NCBI GenBank assembly: GCA_041441465.1
Contig: JASDSY010000033.1
Coordinates: 1-47,735, forward strand
Direction: 5' to 3'
DNA length: 47,735 nt
DNA from: JASDSY01 sp041441465
GTDB lineage: Bacteria > Muiribacteriota > UBA9980
Shown here: positions 34,338 through 43,446 of the stretch, piece by piece
How positions within the stretch are numbered: position 1 is the stretch's first letter
Layout of the letters: each line of letters starts with the position of its first letter
The notes under the pieces: model-generated
Told to the model about the DNA's origin: nothing
Database searches by the model: none
Seen by the model: the letters and a program-made list of their open reading frames with translations, nothing else
Made by a program: the position numbers and the translations under genes

Positions 34338-35759
34338 ATGCTCGATCCGGGCACAATTTCATTTATAATGGGAATCACTATTTTTGTTCTTGGCTGCGTA
34401 TTTATGCTCGGCGGCATCAGAAGCAATCGTTATGCGGGAACTTTAGCGATGAGCATAAGTTATTTGCTTATCGCGTGCGGGCATTATCTAGTCGCTTTTC
34501 AAGGAAAGCTGCCTGCGTTTTTTTCAATTGTACTCGCGAATACTTTTCTTATCGGCGGATATTGTTTCATTTCCTGCGGGTTAAGGTTATTTCTTGAAAA
34601 TAAACCAGTAAAGCCGCTGTATTATATTTTTTTGACGCTTATAACTTTTCTGTTCATGTATTATTATTCTATTTTAACTAATATGTATTTCTATAGGGTA
34701 ATTTTTATTTCACTAATTTTTTTAATAATTTTTATTGAATGTTCTTATGTTTTATTTAAAAAATGTAAAATCGACGCCTTAAAAAATACCTGCAATTACC
34801 TGGCATCTATATTTCTTGTTTTTGTATTTCTTAATTTAATCAGGATTTATGCGGTTTTATCCGCACCGGAATTCCGTCAGGGCGGCCTGTTTGCAGGTAC
34901 TAATAAAATGCTTACCAGCTTTTTTTTGATATCCGGCCTTATAATTTTTTTGATAACATTTTGCGGGTTCGTTTCAATGCTGAACATACGGCTTGAAAAT
35001 GATATTATCGAGCGTGAAAAAAGCATAAAATTATATGCAGACAGGCTGTCTGAAATGAACGACGCCAAAAATAAGTTTTTTACGATTATATCACATGACC
35101 TGCGCGGCGCCATCGGCGGAATAAAAGAATTGCTGGGAATAAAAGCCGAAGCTGAAAAAAGTTCAATATCCGATGGCGAGCTTGACAGGATAATGCACGC
35201 TTCAGCCGAGAGAACGTATAACCTTCTTGAAAATCTTCTCGAATGGGCTAAAACACAGATGAACGACATGGAATATAAACCTGAAAATATAGATATAAGG
35301 CAAATTATTGACGAATGCATAAATTTTGAGGAATTGCGCCTTCGTAAGAAAAATATTTCAGTAAAACATAATATAGCTTATAACGGCTATGTTATTGCTG
35401 ATAAAAATATGATAATGACAATCATAAGAAATCTTCTTTCAAATGCCATAAAATTTACGAATCTGAACGGTCAGATTATTTTTTCGGTCGCTAAAAACGA
35501 AGAAAATATTGAAGTGGCGGTTACCGATAACGGCGTTGGTATTGACGGCGCCTTGATAGAAAAATTATTTAAAATTAATCAAATATGCAGGGTGCCCGGG
35601 ACAGCCGGAGAGCTTGGCAGCGGACTTGGCTTGATATTATGCAAGGAATTTGCCGAAAAGAATAACGGCGACATTTGGGTTAAAAGCGAACCGGGATCGG
35701 GAAGCGTATTCACTCTTCGGCTTCCGCTTGCAATAGATGCTACTGCGAAAACCGCGTGA
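34338..35759 (+). CDS. Membrane-bound sensor histidine kinase
   Basis: A 473-residue kinase. About seven hydrophobic segments fill residues 1-225, followed by a short linker and a HisKA domain with SHDLRGAIGGIKELL, His253 being the predicted phospho-site. The ATPase domain shows RNLLSNAIKFT (N box), DNGVGID (G1) and GSGLGLILCKEF (G2). The membrane part is not a recognised sensor such as 7TMR-DISM; it has no obvious binding motif. A TTG at 34317 begins the open frame, but AAAAGG lies nine bases before ATG 34338, which I take as start. There is no response regulator beside it. It diverges from the tubulin-like gene. Confidence 0.88.
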   Translation: MLDPGTISFIMGITIFVLGCVFMLGGIRSNRYAGTLAMSISYLLIACGHYLVAFQGKLPAFFSIVLANTFLIGGYCFISCGLRLFLENKPVKPLYYIFLTLITFLFMYYYSILTNMYFYRVIFISLIFLIIFIECSYVLFKKCKIDALKNTCNYLASIFLVFVFLNLIRIYAVLSAPEFRQGGLFAGTNKMLTSFFLISGLIIFLITFCGFVSMLNIRLENDIIEREKSIKLYADRLSEMNDAKNKFFTIISHDLRGAIGGIKELLGIKAEAEKSSISDGELDRIMHASAERTYNLLENLLEWAKTQMNDMEYKPENIDIRQIIDECINFEELRLRKKNISVKHNIAYNGYVIADKNMIMTIIRNLLSNAIKFTNLNGQIIFSVAKNEENIEVAVTDNGVGIDGALIEKLFKINQICRVPGTAGELGSGLGLILCKEFAEKNNGDIWVKSEPGSGSVFTLRLPLAIDATAKTA

Positions 35760-35956
35760 ACTTTAATTCATTTTTAAAAAAATCAAATTATTGCAATTTT
35801 TCCCAGGTAAAATTTAATTCCCGGTATAAATAAGCTTTTTCCTGATTTTTAAATGAAATTACATTTATAAGGTAAAGGCTTTTTAGTCGTTTTTTATGAC
35901 TGAATGCTCCGAAAGTTTTATATTGTCAATATGTTTAAGTGCGTGTTTTAAGCCAT

Positions 35957-36029
35957 AAAAAAGTTCTCCTTTTGCTTTAATTTAAGAGATTGAAATGTCT
36001 TAATTTGGCTGCAAAAGAAGAACTTTTTT
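35957..36029. terminator. Bidirectional two-stem terminator hairpin, repeat copy 2
   Basis: A 19-bp outer stem (35957-35975 with 36011-36029, one C-A mismatch), and an inner TTTAAGA/TCTTAA-type stem. T-runs lie on both strands. Compared with 27842-27908 it shares CTCCTTT on the left, a TGAAA loop and GCTGCAAA before the right arm. It lies in the 394-base convergent gap (35760-36153) between the kinase and the fusion gene. The remainder of that gap is AT-rich without a recognisable gene. Confidence 0.8.
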
Positions 36030-36153
36030 TATAATTTATCCTTATTTCAGGATATTTTAACGATTTTTATTTTTTTATCTGCTGATATACATAAATTTTA
36101 TTTGGTACAAATTTTTTTAATCCTTCGTTATATTTGTGTTCGAGAAATTATTA

Positions 36154-39100
36154 TTATTCGGAATCAAGCACTGAAATGCCTGGTAAAGTAAGTCTTTCGA
36201 GGAATTCAAGGCTTGCTCCGCCGCCCGTCGAAACATGTGTCATCTTATCGTCGACTCCTGCGAGCGTAACGGCCGCAGCGGAATCGCCGCCGCCGATAAT
36301 TACGATTTTACCGTCGCCGGCAAGTCTTGCAAGTTCATGCGCCAGTCTCATTGTTCCGGCGGATCCTTCCTTTATTTCAAATGCGCCGATTGGTCCATTC
36401 CAAAGGATTGTTTTGGCGCTTTCCAGGATTTTTATCGCATTAGTGATCGATTCGTCGCCAAGGTCGAATGATTCCCAGCCTTCTTTTATTTTCTTGACAT
36501 TCCTTTCGAGGTTTCCAACTTTCTGGTTGGCAAAATCAAAATGGTCGGTCGTAACGAAATCTTTAGGCAGAACGATCTTATCGCCGTATTTTTCCATGAG
36601 TTTTCTGGCAGTGTCGAGCATGGATTCTTCAACGAGCGATTTTTGCACATCGAATCCAACGGCTTTTAAAAGCGTGTACCCTATGCCGCCGCCGACTATT
36701 AAAAGATCGATTTTCCTCAGAAGCGACTCTATTACGCCAAGTTTGCTCGAAATTTTAGAGCCGCCTGTTATTCCTACAAACGGTCTTTGCGGGTTGGATA
36801 TTGCCGTTCCGAGATATTTGAGTTCTTTCTCGATCAAAAAACCGGCTAATTTAATATTGAAGTGCCTGGTTACGCCGGTTATTGACGCGTGGTTACGGTG
36901 GCAGGTGCCGAAAGCGTCATTTACAAATATGCCGTCCGCAAGTCCGGCAAGGCCGCGGGCAAAAACAGCGTCATTCTCCTTTTCACCTATGGCGAAGCGC
37001 AGATTTTCAATTATATTGATCTTGCCGCGCACTATATTGGATTTTTTTATCAAAACACCCGTAGATGCAATGCTGTCGGGATGGAATACTACATCGCCCA
37101 GTTTGTTTTGGATATAATCCGCTACGGGTTTTAGGCTGTATTCGGAGTAAATATCTTCACGCGACTTGCCCTTTTTTTCCTGCTTATCCGGTTCGCCGAA
37201 ATGCGAGCATAATATCGGCGTCGCTCCGGCGTCTTTGAGATAGGTGATTGTCGGCAGCGCTGCCTCGATCCTTGCGGCGTTTGTTATTGAACCTTTCGCG
37301 AACGGCACATTGAGATCGAGCCTTACAAGTACATTCTTTCCGTCAAAAATACTCCTGTCCACGCTTCTTAAACTCTTTTTGCGCGAACCCATTTCCTTTT
37401 CTATAATAAGCAGTTTTTCTTTAAGGATGCGTTCTACGCTTTTGACTGCCTCGTTCGACGTCATCTTGTCGTTTACTGCGTCAAGCAGCGCGCGGGTTTT
37501 TATGAAACTGTTGGTCATCGGCACCGAGCCCTGGAAAATACAGCCGCCGTTGGCATCGAGTGTTATAATTTCTCCTTCCTTAAGAGTGATATCGGTTTCA
37601 CCCTTGAAAGTTACCGTCCGCTTTGCTATGTCTATAACTGCGTTTGCGCAGCCGACCACGCAGGGTTTGTTCAATGTTATCGAAGTTATAGCGGCGTGCG
37701 ATGTCCTTCCAGGAAAAACCGTCACTATGCCGTGAGAATTGTTTATGATATAAAAATCGGATGGTTTGGTATTCTGCGCGAAAAATATTACATTTTCATG
37801 TTTCGCTTTCTGCTCTTCGAGTTTTTCAATAGTAAGCACAAGTGTTCCGCAAGCGACGCCGTGATTTATTGGAACTCCGGTTCCGACAGGAGGTTTCCAT
37901 TCGCGGAACTCGTTGTCGGTCCATGGCACCGAAATAAATGCGTTAGTGGTACACATACGCTCGATTCTGCGCTTGAATTCAGCTGCCGTAATAATGCCTT
38001 GCCTCATCATATCGGTATTTACGACGACCTTGGCGTACGAACTTATCGTGGCTCGCCTTGTCTGAAGCAGGTAAAGCTTATCGTCTTCGACCGTAAATTC
38101 TATATCCAGCTCATGTTTTAACTCGCGTTCGAGGATTTCCTTATATTCGTTAAGTTTATTCTTGATAGTCACTGGAATATTGGCTATATTATGGGTTACG
38201 ATGTTTCCCATAACTACGTCCTCGCCCTGCGCCATTTCTTTGTATTCGCCGAAAAGTTCGTCGCGCCCGCTTATGGGGTTTCTTGTAAAAAGGACGCCGC
38301 TCAGGCAATTCTGATTTTTGTTGCCGAATACCATTTGCTGGACTGTGACGGCCGTTCCGTAAATGACATCGATCGAAAGTTCTTTAAGATACTCGCTTAC
38401 TGTTTTTGAACGGCTCGATGCGAAAACAAGTTCTATCGATTTGATAAGCTGTTCGAATGCGTCGGTAAGAAAAATATCGCCCAGTTTTTCGCGCACTGCT
38501 TTCTCGGCGCGGTCTATGGCGGAAGTAATTCCTCCGGATTCATCGACAGGTTCAATTTCTAGAGCTACGATAGTATTTTTCAGAAACCTGTAGTATATGC
38601 TCGATGCAAAGTTTTCGCCGTATTTGGAAGCGAGTTCCTTTAATATATCAGGTGTAATGCCTACATTTAAAATCGTGCACATTGAACCCGGAAGTGAAAT
38701 GGTTGTTCCCGATCTTACGGAAACAAGAAGCGGCGAATCTGCCGAGCCGAGTTTACGGCCGGTCTGTTCTTCCATCTGTATTAAAAAACGACGTACTGCG
38801 GCTTTAAATCCATTCATATCGGCGCTGTCAGAGAACAATTCTCGGAAAATAGGAAGCCCGAGGATAAAGGCCGGCGGAATAGCGACTCCAAGGTTATTCA
38901 TATCTATTATGCCGTTTCCTTTGCCGCCGAGGAACGGCCTTATCGAATCAGGCGTATTTATCCAGGTGGCGGCTATAAATGCTTCATAATTTCCTTCGAC
39001 TGCCGGTATATTGGTTATTTTATATTTCCCGTAAAGACTGTTTTCGACGCTTTTTGCGGCAGTTTCGCGGTTCAAGAAAACTATTATCTTTTCGATAAAT

Positions 39101-40371
39101 TCGCTTACCGCATGAAATTCTGTCGTTCTTATAAAATTATTGAAAAATCGGTCTTTTATGGGTGAAAGGCTTGACATGGGGACCTGATAAGCTTCCAGGA
39201 CATTATTTAGCGTATGACTGAGCCTTGGAAATATCTTGCTTTGCATAAATTTTTGAAGCTCGATCGAAACACTTTCGACAGTCCTTTTCGTTCTGAGGAT
39301 ATCGACAGTTTCCATTTCTGAGATCTCCGTAAGGTCTCTGACGAGGTTATCATTTTTATCGTTCAGTATCCCTTTCATACTTAAGACGCCTATAAGTTCT
39401 TTTACAAGGTTCACGCATTCTCTGACATTGGCGAATGTCACGATTTCGTAGTGACTGTTGGTCAGGTCGTTTGTGAAAATAAAGACAAGACGGCCTATAT
39501 AAAGGTCGAGATTAAGGTAATCGAAAAAACTTATCCTGCGCTCAAAATAAGATTTTTTCAAAAGCATTTTAAAACTGGTAAGTCGTTTGAGGCAGTCTAC
39601 TAAGTTATTTGTTTCTTTTATGTAAGAGGCGTTGCAAATAGCTAAAAAGGCTTCCATTTCTTTTTTTAGAAAACATTTTTCAAAAAGGCCGATATGTTTT
39701 TGAATATTTTTTTTGACTGCTGTTATGTCGCCTTTTTCATAATCCCATAAATATGAAAGGTTTTCTTCCATTTCTTCGGCCAGTTCGACGAATTCGCCCG
39801 GTTCATCTTTGGGATCGAACTTAGAGGCTATTGCTATATAACCTGCGCTTGCCATTGCGTCAGATTTGCCATGGCGCATAAATTCAAGATAAGGTTTTAT
39901 ATATTTACTCAGAATTCCAGGGGAGAGTTTGCGGTGGACTTCTTTTCTTAGATCGCCGGCGAAAGAGCGCATTGGGTCGTCGCTGTCGCGATTTTCTTCG
40001 AAATGTTCGGCGGCCGCCCTTATATCTCCGATAAGGTCGCCGTCGCCGCGGATAGGAAGTTTTTTCAATAATTCTCTGAAGTAATAAATGTATTCGCTGG
40101 AAGGGGCCTGCATTGCGTCGAGCGTAAGTATCGTCTCGTTTAAAATGCGTCTGTGAATATCTTCTATATTTCCCTTTACGTCTCGCGCATCATGTATTTT
40201 GTCTTCCTTGTCAAGAAGCCTTATGTTAACGAGAACTTCGACGATAAGGTCTATTTTTTTCTCGATATCAGGCTCGTTTTTCGAATCGTTAATCCTTGAA
40301 ATAATAGCATCCCAGGTGTTTAAAGGAACGGTTTTTTGCCTTTCTACAGTCACAACCTCGTTTTCACTCAT
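36154..40371 (-). CDS. Fusion of PPDK ATP-grasp and phospho-His domains with phosphoglycerate kinase
   Basis: A 1405-residue protein in one frame. Residues 1 to about 475 are a mostly helical region I do not recognise. Residues about 478-830 match the pyruvate phosphate dikinase ATP-grasp (LGGKG with Lys484, VSVRSGTTISLPGSMCTILNVG, FTRNPISGRDELFGEY, AQGEDVV, EFTVEDDKLYLLQTR). The mobile domain has FPGRTSHAAI with phospho-carrier His892. The usual TIM barrel is missing: after a linker of about 50 residues comes a full phosphoglycerate kinase (about 1005-1405) with VLVRLDLNVP, GGSKISSKLGVIE, WNGPIGAFE and GGGDSAA. In the substrate site, Arg65 of yeast PGK is replaced by Glu1060. ATG at 40371 follows AGGGGGAAG. 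Domain calls are strong; the combined activity is unknown. Confidence 0.9.
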   Translation of the reverse strand: MSENEVVTVERQKTVPLNTWDAIISRINDSKNEPDIEKKIDLIVEVLVNIRLLDKEDKIHDARDVKGNIEDIHRRILNETILTLDAMQAPSSEYIYYFRELLKKLPIRGDGDLIGDIRAAAEHFEENRDSDDPMRSFAGDLRKEVHRKLSPGILSKYIKPYLEFMRHGKSDAMASAGYIAIASKFDPKDEPGEFVELAEEMEENLSYLWDYEKGDITAVKKNIQKHIGLFEKCFLKKEMEAFLAICNASYIKETNNLVDCLKRLTSFKMLLKKSYFERRISFFDYLNLDLYIGRLVFIFTNDLTNSHYEIVTFANVRECVNLVKELIGVLSMKGILNDKNDNLVRDLTEISEMETVDILRTKRTVESVSIELQKFMQSKIFPRLSHTLNNVLEAYQVPMSSLSPIKDRFFNNFIRTTEFHAVSEFIEKIIVFLNRETAAKSVENSLYGKYKITNIPAVEGNYEAFIAATWINTPDSIRPFLGGKGNGIIDMNNLGVAIPPAFILGLPIFRELFSDSADMNGFKAAVRRFLIQMEEQTGRKLGSADSPLLVSVRSGTTISLPGSMCTILNVGITPDILKELASKYGENFASSIYYRFLKNTIVALEIEPVDESGGITSAIDRAEKAVREKLGDIFLTDAFEQLIKSIELVFASSRSKTVSEYLKELSIDVIYGTAVTVQQMVFGNKNQNCLSGVLFTRNPISGRDELFGEYKEMAQGEDVVMGNIVTHNIANIPVTIKNKLNEYKEILERELKHELDIEFTVEDDKLYLLQTRRATISSYAKVVVNTDMMRQGIITAAEFKRRIERMCTTNAFISVPWTDNEFREWKPPVGTGVPINHGVACGTLVLTIEKLEEQKAKHENVIFFAQNTKPSDFYIINNSHGIVTVFPGRTSHAAITSITLNKPCVVGCANAVIDIAKRTVTFKGETDITLKEGEIITLDANGGCIFQGSVPMTNSFIKTRALLDAVNDKMTSNEAVKSVERILKEKLLIIEKEMGSRKKSLRSVDRSIFDGKNVLVRLDLNVPFAKGSITNAARIEAALPTITYLKDAGATPILCSHFGEPDKQEKKGKSREDIYSEYSLKPVADYIQNKLGDVVFHPDSIASTGVLIKKSNIVRGKINIIENLRFAIGEKENDAVFARGLAGLADGIFVNDAFGTCHRNHASITGVTRHFNIKLAGFLIEKELKYLGTAISNPQRPFVGITGGSKISSKLGVIESLLRKIDLLIVGGGIGYTLLKAVGFDVQKSLVEESMLDTARKLMEKYGDKIVLPKDFVTTDHFDFANQKVGNLERNVKKIKEGWESFDLGDESITNAIKILESAKTILWNGPIGAFEIKEGSAGTMRLAHELARLAGDGKIVIIGGGDSAAAVTLAGVDDKMTHVSTGGGASLEFLERLTLPGISVLDSE

Positions 40372-40637
40372 AACTTCCCCCTGCTTCAAATACATATTTT
40401 TCTCTATTTCAAAAGAGCGCATATGATACAGGACGCAGCACATCGGTTTAGGATCCAGGCAGAAAACCGCGAATTAAATTATTTTCAACTATTTCCAGAG
40501 GAATCCGGTAAATTAATATAAAATTCTTTTTTTATGCCGGATACCCGAATCCAGAAAATTTGAGCTTACATAAGAGAGCGCGTCCGCAAAATCGCTGTGG
40601 TATATTGAAATGGCCGTTTTAAGCGGTTTTAGGTATG

Positions 40638-40667
40638 ATTATAACACTCATTTATTTATTTTGTCAA
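40638..40667 (-). promoter_or_regulatory. Promoter of the PPDK-PGK fusion, with long leader
   Basis: On the minus strand TTGACA (40667-40662), 18-base spacer, TATAAT (40643-40638). The start would be near 40631, leaving about 260 bases of leader before ATG 40371. The leader has an ATCCGG/CCGGAT pair around 40514-40540 but no recognised riboswitch. The region 40372-40870 contains only this leader, this promoter and the preA terminator. Confidence 0.75.
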
Positions 40668-40755
40668 ATTTATTTTATCTATGGGCCGTAATTGTAAAAA
40701 ATAATGAATTTTCGATATTTGTTTATGCTACAGTTCATTTTTTATTTTAATAAAA

Positions 40756-40794
40756 AAACAGCCAGATATCGAATTATCGGTATTCTGGCTGTTT
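40756..40794 (-). terminator. Terminator of the preT-preA operon
   Basis: Perfect 11-bp stem AAACAGCCAGA (40756-40766) with TCTGGCTGTTT (40784-40794), 17-base loop. On the minus strand it follows preA by 77 bases and is followed by a run of seven Ts. Confidence 0.85.
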
Positions 40795-40870
40795 AGGCGT
40801 TTTAAATAAATTTAAAAGATTCGGCAGGTGTTGCCGAAAAATCATATTTTATTTTTGCATACGCTTTATT

Positions 40871-42097
40871 TTAATGTAATTTTTGCTGGTATTTAACGAT
40901 TTTATGTGATATTGCTCCTGGTACCGGGCATACGTGTTTGCACATAAGGCATCCGACGCATTTCTTTTCGTCAACTTCGGCTTTGCGGTTTTTGTCGAGC
41001 GAGATTGCCTGGTGCGCGCTGTCCATGCATGAAATATAGCACTGGCCGCATCCGACGCATTTGTTTTTGTCGATAACTGAGACAGCCTGTGTTTCATGCG
41101 GAAGATCAGCCGGATCTACAACGCATTTTAAGGACTTGCCGACGAAATCTTTGATGCGTTTGAAGCCTTTGTCGAGCATGAAGTCGGATAAGCCTTCGAC
41201 CATATCTTCGACGATTCTATAACCGTGCTTCATAACACCTGTCGTAACCTGGAGCGTACTTGCGCCCAAAAGCAGGAATTCGACGGCGTCAACCCATGTT
41301 ATGATACCGCCAATGCCTGAAACCGGGAGTTTCAATTTCTTGTCTTTCGCAAGTTCGGATACGAACCTGAGAGCTATAGGTTTAACAGCTGTGCCGGAAT
41401 AACCGCTTATTGACGATACTCCGTTGACATTCGGCATCGGAGTCAACGTTTCAAGGTCAACACCGGTGATTGCGCGGACGGTATTAATAGCGGCAATCGC
41501 GTCAGCGCCGCCTCTTTTAGCTGCCATTGCTGCAGGAATCATATCGGTTATATTCGGCGTCATTTTTGCCATAATCGGAAGCTTTGAGCCGCGGCGTGTT
41601 GCGCGCGTATAAGTTTCGATAAGGTCGAATGACTGGCCTACTTTATGTCCTGCTCCTTCAGCGGCCATCTGCGGGCAGCTGAAATTGAGTTCGAGCATAT
41701 CTGCGCCTGCGGCTTCTGATGCGGCCGCCAGCATTTCCCAGTCTTCTTCGTCTCCGCCCATAATGCTTGAGACTAAAACTTTATTAGGAAATTCTTTTTT
41801 GAGGCGTTTAATGTCTTTTATGTTGTCTTTTAAAGGCCTGTCAGTTATTTGTTCGAGATTTTGCAATCCGACTACGCGTTCCATGTTCGAATGGATAGCA
41901 TTCAAACGAGGTGACGGCATATATATTTTGAATTTTTTCTCGTTCCACAGCGTTTTATAAACCGCTCCGCCCCAGCCGGCTTTAAAGCAGCGTGCTACCA
42001 TGTCATAGCTGTCGCCGACCGGCGATGATGACAACATGAACGGGTTTTCAAAATGAACACCGCAAAAATCAACGCTTAAATCTGCTTTTTTAACCAT
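40871..42097 (-). CDS. preA: NAD-dependent dihydropyrimidine dehydrogenase subunit PreA
   Basis: A 408-residue flavoprotein. The N-terminal TIM barrel resembles dihydroorotate and dihydropyrimidine dehydrogenases (ENPFMLSSSPVG, LELNFSCPQM, AKMTPNITDM, AINTVRAITGVDL, SGIGGIITWVDAVEFLLLGA). The C terminus carries two 4Fe-4S sites, CVGCGQCYISCMD and CVGCLMCKHVCPV. With PreT it reduces uracil or thymine to the dihydro form, or runs in reverse, using NAD(H). It starts one base inside the preT stop (TAATG), so the pair is translationally coupled. No dihydropyrimidinase or beta-ureidopropionase gene is adjacent, so the pathway role in this organism is unsure. Confidence 0.92.
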   Translation of the reverse strand: MVKKADLSVDFCGVHFENPFMLSSSPVGDSYDMVARCFKAGWGGAVYKTLWNEKKFKIYMPSPRLNAIHSNMERVVGLQNLEQITDRPLKDNIKDIKRLKKEFPNKVLVSSIMGGDEEDWEMLAAASEAAGADMLELNFSCPQMAAEGAGHKVGQSFDLIETYTRATRRGSKLPIMAKMTPNITDMIPAAMAAKRGGADAIAAINTVRAITGVDLETLTPMPNVNGVSSISGYSGTAVKPIALRFVSELAKDKKLKLPVSGIGGIITWVDAVEFLLLGASTLQVTTGVMKHGYRIVEDMVEGLSDFMLDKGFKRIKDFVGKSLKCVVDPADLPHETQAVSVIDKNKCVGCGQCYISCMDSAHQAISLDKNRKAEVDEKKCVGCLMCKHVCPVPGAISHKIVKYQQKLH

Positions 42098-43446
42098 TAT
42101 TTACCAGCTCCTTTGGAAAGATTCTTGTGAATTGTTTCGGCCGCTTTTTTACCGTCATAAATAGCGTAAGTTACGGTTTTACCGCCGTTTACGATATCTC
42201 CGCCTGCGTAAACATTTTTGACGTTGGTTTTGTAGTCTTTGTCAACGGTGACAAGCCTGTTTTTTGCGGCAGCGACGCCGGCGTTTTCGATGGCCGCGGT
42301 TATGTCGTCGTTAACTCTTGAACCGACCGCGAATATTACGACATCGGCGTTTAACGAAAAATCCGTACCGGCAACTGCTTTAGCGTTGTCCGGCGTAAAT
42401 TTCAAAGGCTTAACCCACTCTATTTCGTTCCCGCAAACGCCGGTTACTTTGCCTGATTTGCCGCTGATTTTTGTGATTTGCGTAGATGGCTTGAATATAA
42501 CGTTATATTGATGTCCGAGTTCGATTTCTTCATGATCGGCCGGGAGTTCATCGAGCGCTTCAAGCGAAACTGCGTATGTTTTTTCGGCGCCCAGCATTTT
42601 TGCCGTAACGGCCGCGTCCATAGCTACCGAGCCGCCGCCTATTACGACGACGTTTTTGCCTTTTACAAGTTTTTCGGCGTCTTTGCGTGTTTTTTCATCG
42701 TTGGCCGTGTTTAAAAACTGCGACCATTCGAATACGCCTTTAAGATCGCTGCCCGGCATTTTGATGAAATTAGGCTTTGAAAGGCCTGCCGCAATATAAA
42801 CAGCAGCGAATCCGTCTTTTAAAAGTTTTTTGATGGAAGTCTTGTCGTTAATTTCAGTGCCGCATTTGATTTTAACGCCGAGTTTTGTAACGGCTTCTAT
42901 ATCGTTTTTCAGTGTGCGCCTGCGTAAACGGTAATATGGTATACCGTGCGCGAGAACGCCGCCAGGAGTATCATTTTTTTCGAATATTGTAACGTCATAT
43001 CCGAAGAGCGCAAGTTTAGCTGCGCATGCCAGACCTGAAGGACCTGAGCCTATTACAGCGATTTTTTTGCCGAGTGGTTTTGGTTTGTCGAAAACCTCTA
43101 CGTTCATTTCATTCTGGTAATCCGCAAGGAATTGCTGGATTTTATTGATTTCAATAGGCCTGTCAATTCCGGTTCTGGAGCATTTTTGTACGCAGAGTGT
43201 GCAGGTAGGGCATACTTCAGCGCTGATGCCGCCGAGGATGTTGTTTGAGCGCACTGTGCGTGCGGCGCCTTTAATGTTTTTTAATTTAAGCTGGCGCACG
43301 AATTTTCCTGGATTGGTGCCTGCCGGGCAGCCTGTGCTGCACGGAGCGTCATGACACATGAGGCAACGGTCAGCTTCGCGCATCGCATCGCCGAGATCAA
43401 AGTGCTTTTTTACACATACTTCTTCAACTACGGGCTTTTTTGCCAT
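42097..43446 (-). CDS. preT: NAD-dependent dihydropyrimidine dehydrogenase subunit PreT
   Basis: A 449-residue NAD(P)H-linked oxidoreductase resembling the small subunit of glutamate synthase. The N terminus has two iron-sulfur motifs, CLMCHDAPCSTGCPAG and CPTCTLCVQKCSRTGI. An FAD Rossmann loop (GSGPSGLACAAKLALFGYDV) and a second nucleotide-binding loop (VIGGGSVAMDAA) follow, and the C-terminal GD motif reads AGGDIVNGGKTV. It feeds electrons from NADH to PreA, encoded immediately downstream. The same fold is used in NADPH-glutamate synthase and NfnB, but pairing with preA decides this call. ATG at 43446 follows GGGAGG at ten bases; an earlier ATG at 43455 sits on that site. Confidence 0.9.
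   Translation of the reverse strand: MAKKPVVEEVCVKKHFDLGDAMREADRCLMCHDAPCSTGCPAGTNPGKFVRQLKLKNIKGAARTVRSNNILGGISAEVCPTCTLCVQKCSRTGIDRPIEINKIQQFLADYQNEMNVEVFDKPKPLGKKIAVIGSGPSGLACAAKLALFGYDVTIFEKNDTPGGVLAHGIPYYRLRRRTLKNDIEAVTKLGVKIKCGTEINDKTSIKKLLKDGFAAVYIAAGLSKPNFIKMPGSDLKGVFEWSQFLNTANDEKTRKDAEKLVKGKNVVVIGGGSVAMDAAVTAKMLGAEKTYAVSLEALDELPADHEEIELGHQYNVIFKPSTQITKISGKSGKVTGVCGNEIEWVKPLKFTPDNAKAVAGTDFSLNADVVIFAVGSRVNDDITAAIENAGVAAAKNRLVTVDKDYKTNVKNVYAGGDIVNGGKTVTYAIYDGKKAAETIHKNLSKGAGK

Noticed and set aside
36134..37117. 327-codon open frame on the plus strand opposite the PGK domain
   Set aside because: It is antisense to conserved PGK sequence, Ser/Pro-rich and has no ribosome-binding site; it is a shadow of the real frame.
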